Source: Kiloniellaceae bacterium
GTDB lineage: Bacteria > Pseudomonadota > Alphaproteobacteria > Kiloniellales > Kiloniellaceae
NCBI GenBank assembly: GCA_028280915.1
Contig: JANQKX010000552.1
Location: 1 to 6,703 of the forward strand
Length of the DNA: 6,703 nucleotides
Direction: 5' to 3'
The translations under genes and the position numbers were made by a program. This document shows positions 6,301-6,703 of this stretch, piece by piece. Position 1 is the stretch's first letter. Every line of letters starts with the position of its first letter. The notes under the pieces are model-generated. The model was not told the DNA's origin. It searched no databases and saw nothing but the letters and a program-made list of their open reading frames with translations.

Positions 6301-6306
6301 CGATTG

Positions 6307-6690
6307 ATGGGTGCTTCGATTGGGACGCGGATTTTTTCCTGGCTCGCCGGCAAGGCCGTGGGGCGGGACCAGTTCGGCAACCGCTACTATCGCTCCCGCA
6401 GCAAACGGCACGTGCACGACGATTCCCTGCGCCATGAGCGCCGTTGGGTGATCTATAAGGGCGAGGTGGAAGCGAGCCGGGTGCCGGCCGAATGGCACGC
6501 CTGGCTGCACCACACCAGCGACGAGATCCCGCCCGAGGGCGGCCCGGAGAAGAAAGCCTGGCAAAAGGACCACCTGCCCAACCTGACCGGTACCGATCAG
6601 GCCTATCGTCCGCCCGGTCACATCCTGCGCGGCGGCAACCGGGACAAAGCGACCGGCGACTATCAGGCCTGGCGCCCGGACGAGTCTTGA
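6307..6690 (+). CDS. NADH:ubiquinone oxidoreductase subunit NDUFA12 family protein (complex I accessory subunit, B17.2-like)
   Basis: A 127-residue protein with the NDUFA12 signature along its whole length. An N-terminal GTRIFSW is followed by VGRDQFGNRYYRSR (about residues 18-31), RRWVIYKGEVEASRVPAEWH with WLHHTSDEIPP (about 43-73), W-x-K-x-H-x-PN-x-TGT, AYRPPG, and a C-terminal DYQAWRP. In mitochondria and Alphaproteobacteria this supernumerary subunit binds the peripheral arm of respiratory complex I, near the Fe-S subunits at the membrane junction, and aids assembly or stability; it has no catalytic residues. The nuo core genes are not in the window, which is usual for this gene. ATG 6307 is chosen over TTG 6304 on ribosome-site spacing and family N-terminus. 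Only 13 bases of sequence remain after the TGA. Confidence 0.95.
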   Translation: MGASIGTRIFSWLAGKAVGRDQFGNRYYRSRSKRHVHDDSLRHERRWVIYKGEVEASRVPAEWHAWLHHTSDEIPPEGGPEKKAWQKDHLPNLTGTDQAYRPPGHILRGGNRDKATGDYQAWRPDES

Positions 6691-6703
6691 TCGCCACGGC
6701 GGA

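Larger units (their letters stand above)
6101..6306. promoter_or_regulatory. Divergent intergenic region between the sensor gene and the NDUFA12-family gene
   Basis: This 206-bp region must contain promoters for two divergent genes. The half near the sensor gene (about 6117-6178) is clearly AT-rich and includes -10-like hexamers on the minus strand, such as TAAAAT, but no well-spaced strong -35 partner. It also contains TTAA-N6-TTAA at 6164-6177. The half near the NDUFA12 gene is GC-rich, with a direct repeat (6220-6230 and 6265-6275) and a CGGCCGGCCGG palindromic block at 6238-6248. No RNA gene or open reading frame is supported here. Confidence 0.5.

Overview
The window is ordinary chromosomal sequence from a GC-rich alphaproteobacterium, most likely in or near the Rhodospirillales. 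Three things suggest this: a bacterial NDUFA12-type complex I accessory subunit (a family shared by mitochondria and Alphaproteobacteria), a roughly 1.2-kb-codon alphaproteobacterial-style B12-dependent ribonucleotide reductase, and the GC-rich third-position codon use. The genus assignment is inference only.

Layout from left to right. Positions 1-77 (minus) hold the first 25 codons of a RidA-family gene that runs off the window edge. Positions 174-3890 (minus) hold nrdJ, a complete 1238-residue adenosylcobalamin-dependent class II ribonucleotide reductase that takes up more than half the window. A 290-bp intergenic region (3891-4180) contains the nrdJ ribosome binding site and several short inverted repeats, including one resembling an NrdR box. 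Positions 4181-4741 (minus) encode a histidine phosphatase (phosphoglycerate mutase-like fold). Positions 4805-6100 (minus) encode a two-TM membrane sensor with a CHASE4-like extracytoplasmic domain, a HAMP-like segment and a reduced histidine-kinase ATPase domain without a recognisable phosphoacceptor domain. A 206-bp divergent intergenic region follows (6101-6306), with an AT-rich half and a GC-rich half that carries an 11-bp direct repeat. Positions 6307-6690 (plus) encode the NDUFA12-family protein. The last 13 bases are non-coding as far as they go.

Functionally this is a housekeeping neighbourhood: dNTP synthesis (nrdJ), metabolite damage control (ridA), and respiratory complex I biogenesis (NDUFA12). 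The sensor and phosphatase genes probably form a short transcription unit, because they lie in the same direction with a 63-bp gap and no visible terminator. No tRNA, rRNA, CRISPR array, insertion sequence, phage gene or defence system was found. I do not see a convincing undescribed system. The items most worth a second look are the DHp-less sensor, the candidate regulatory repeats upstream of nrdJ, and the paired repeats upstream of the NDUFA12 gene.
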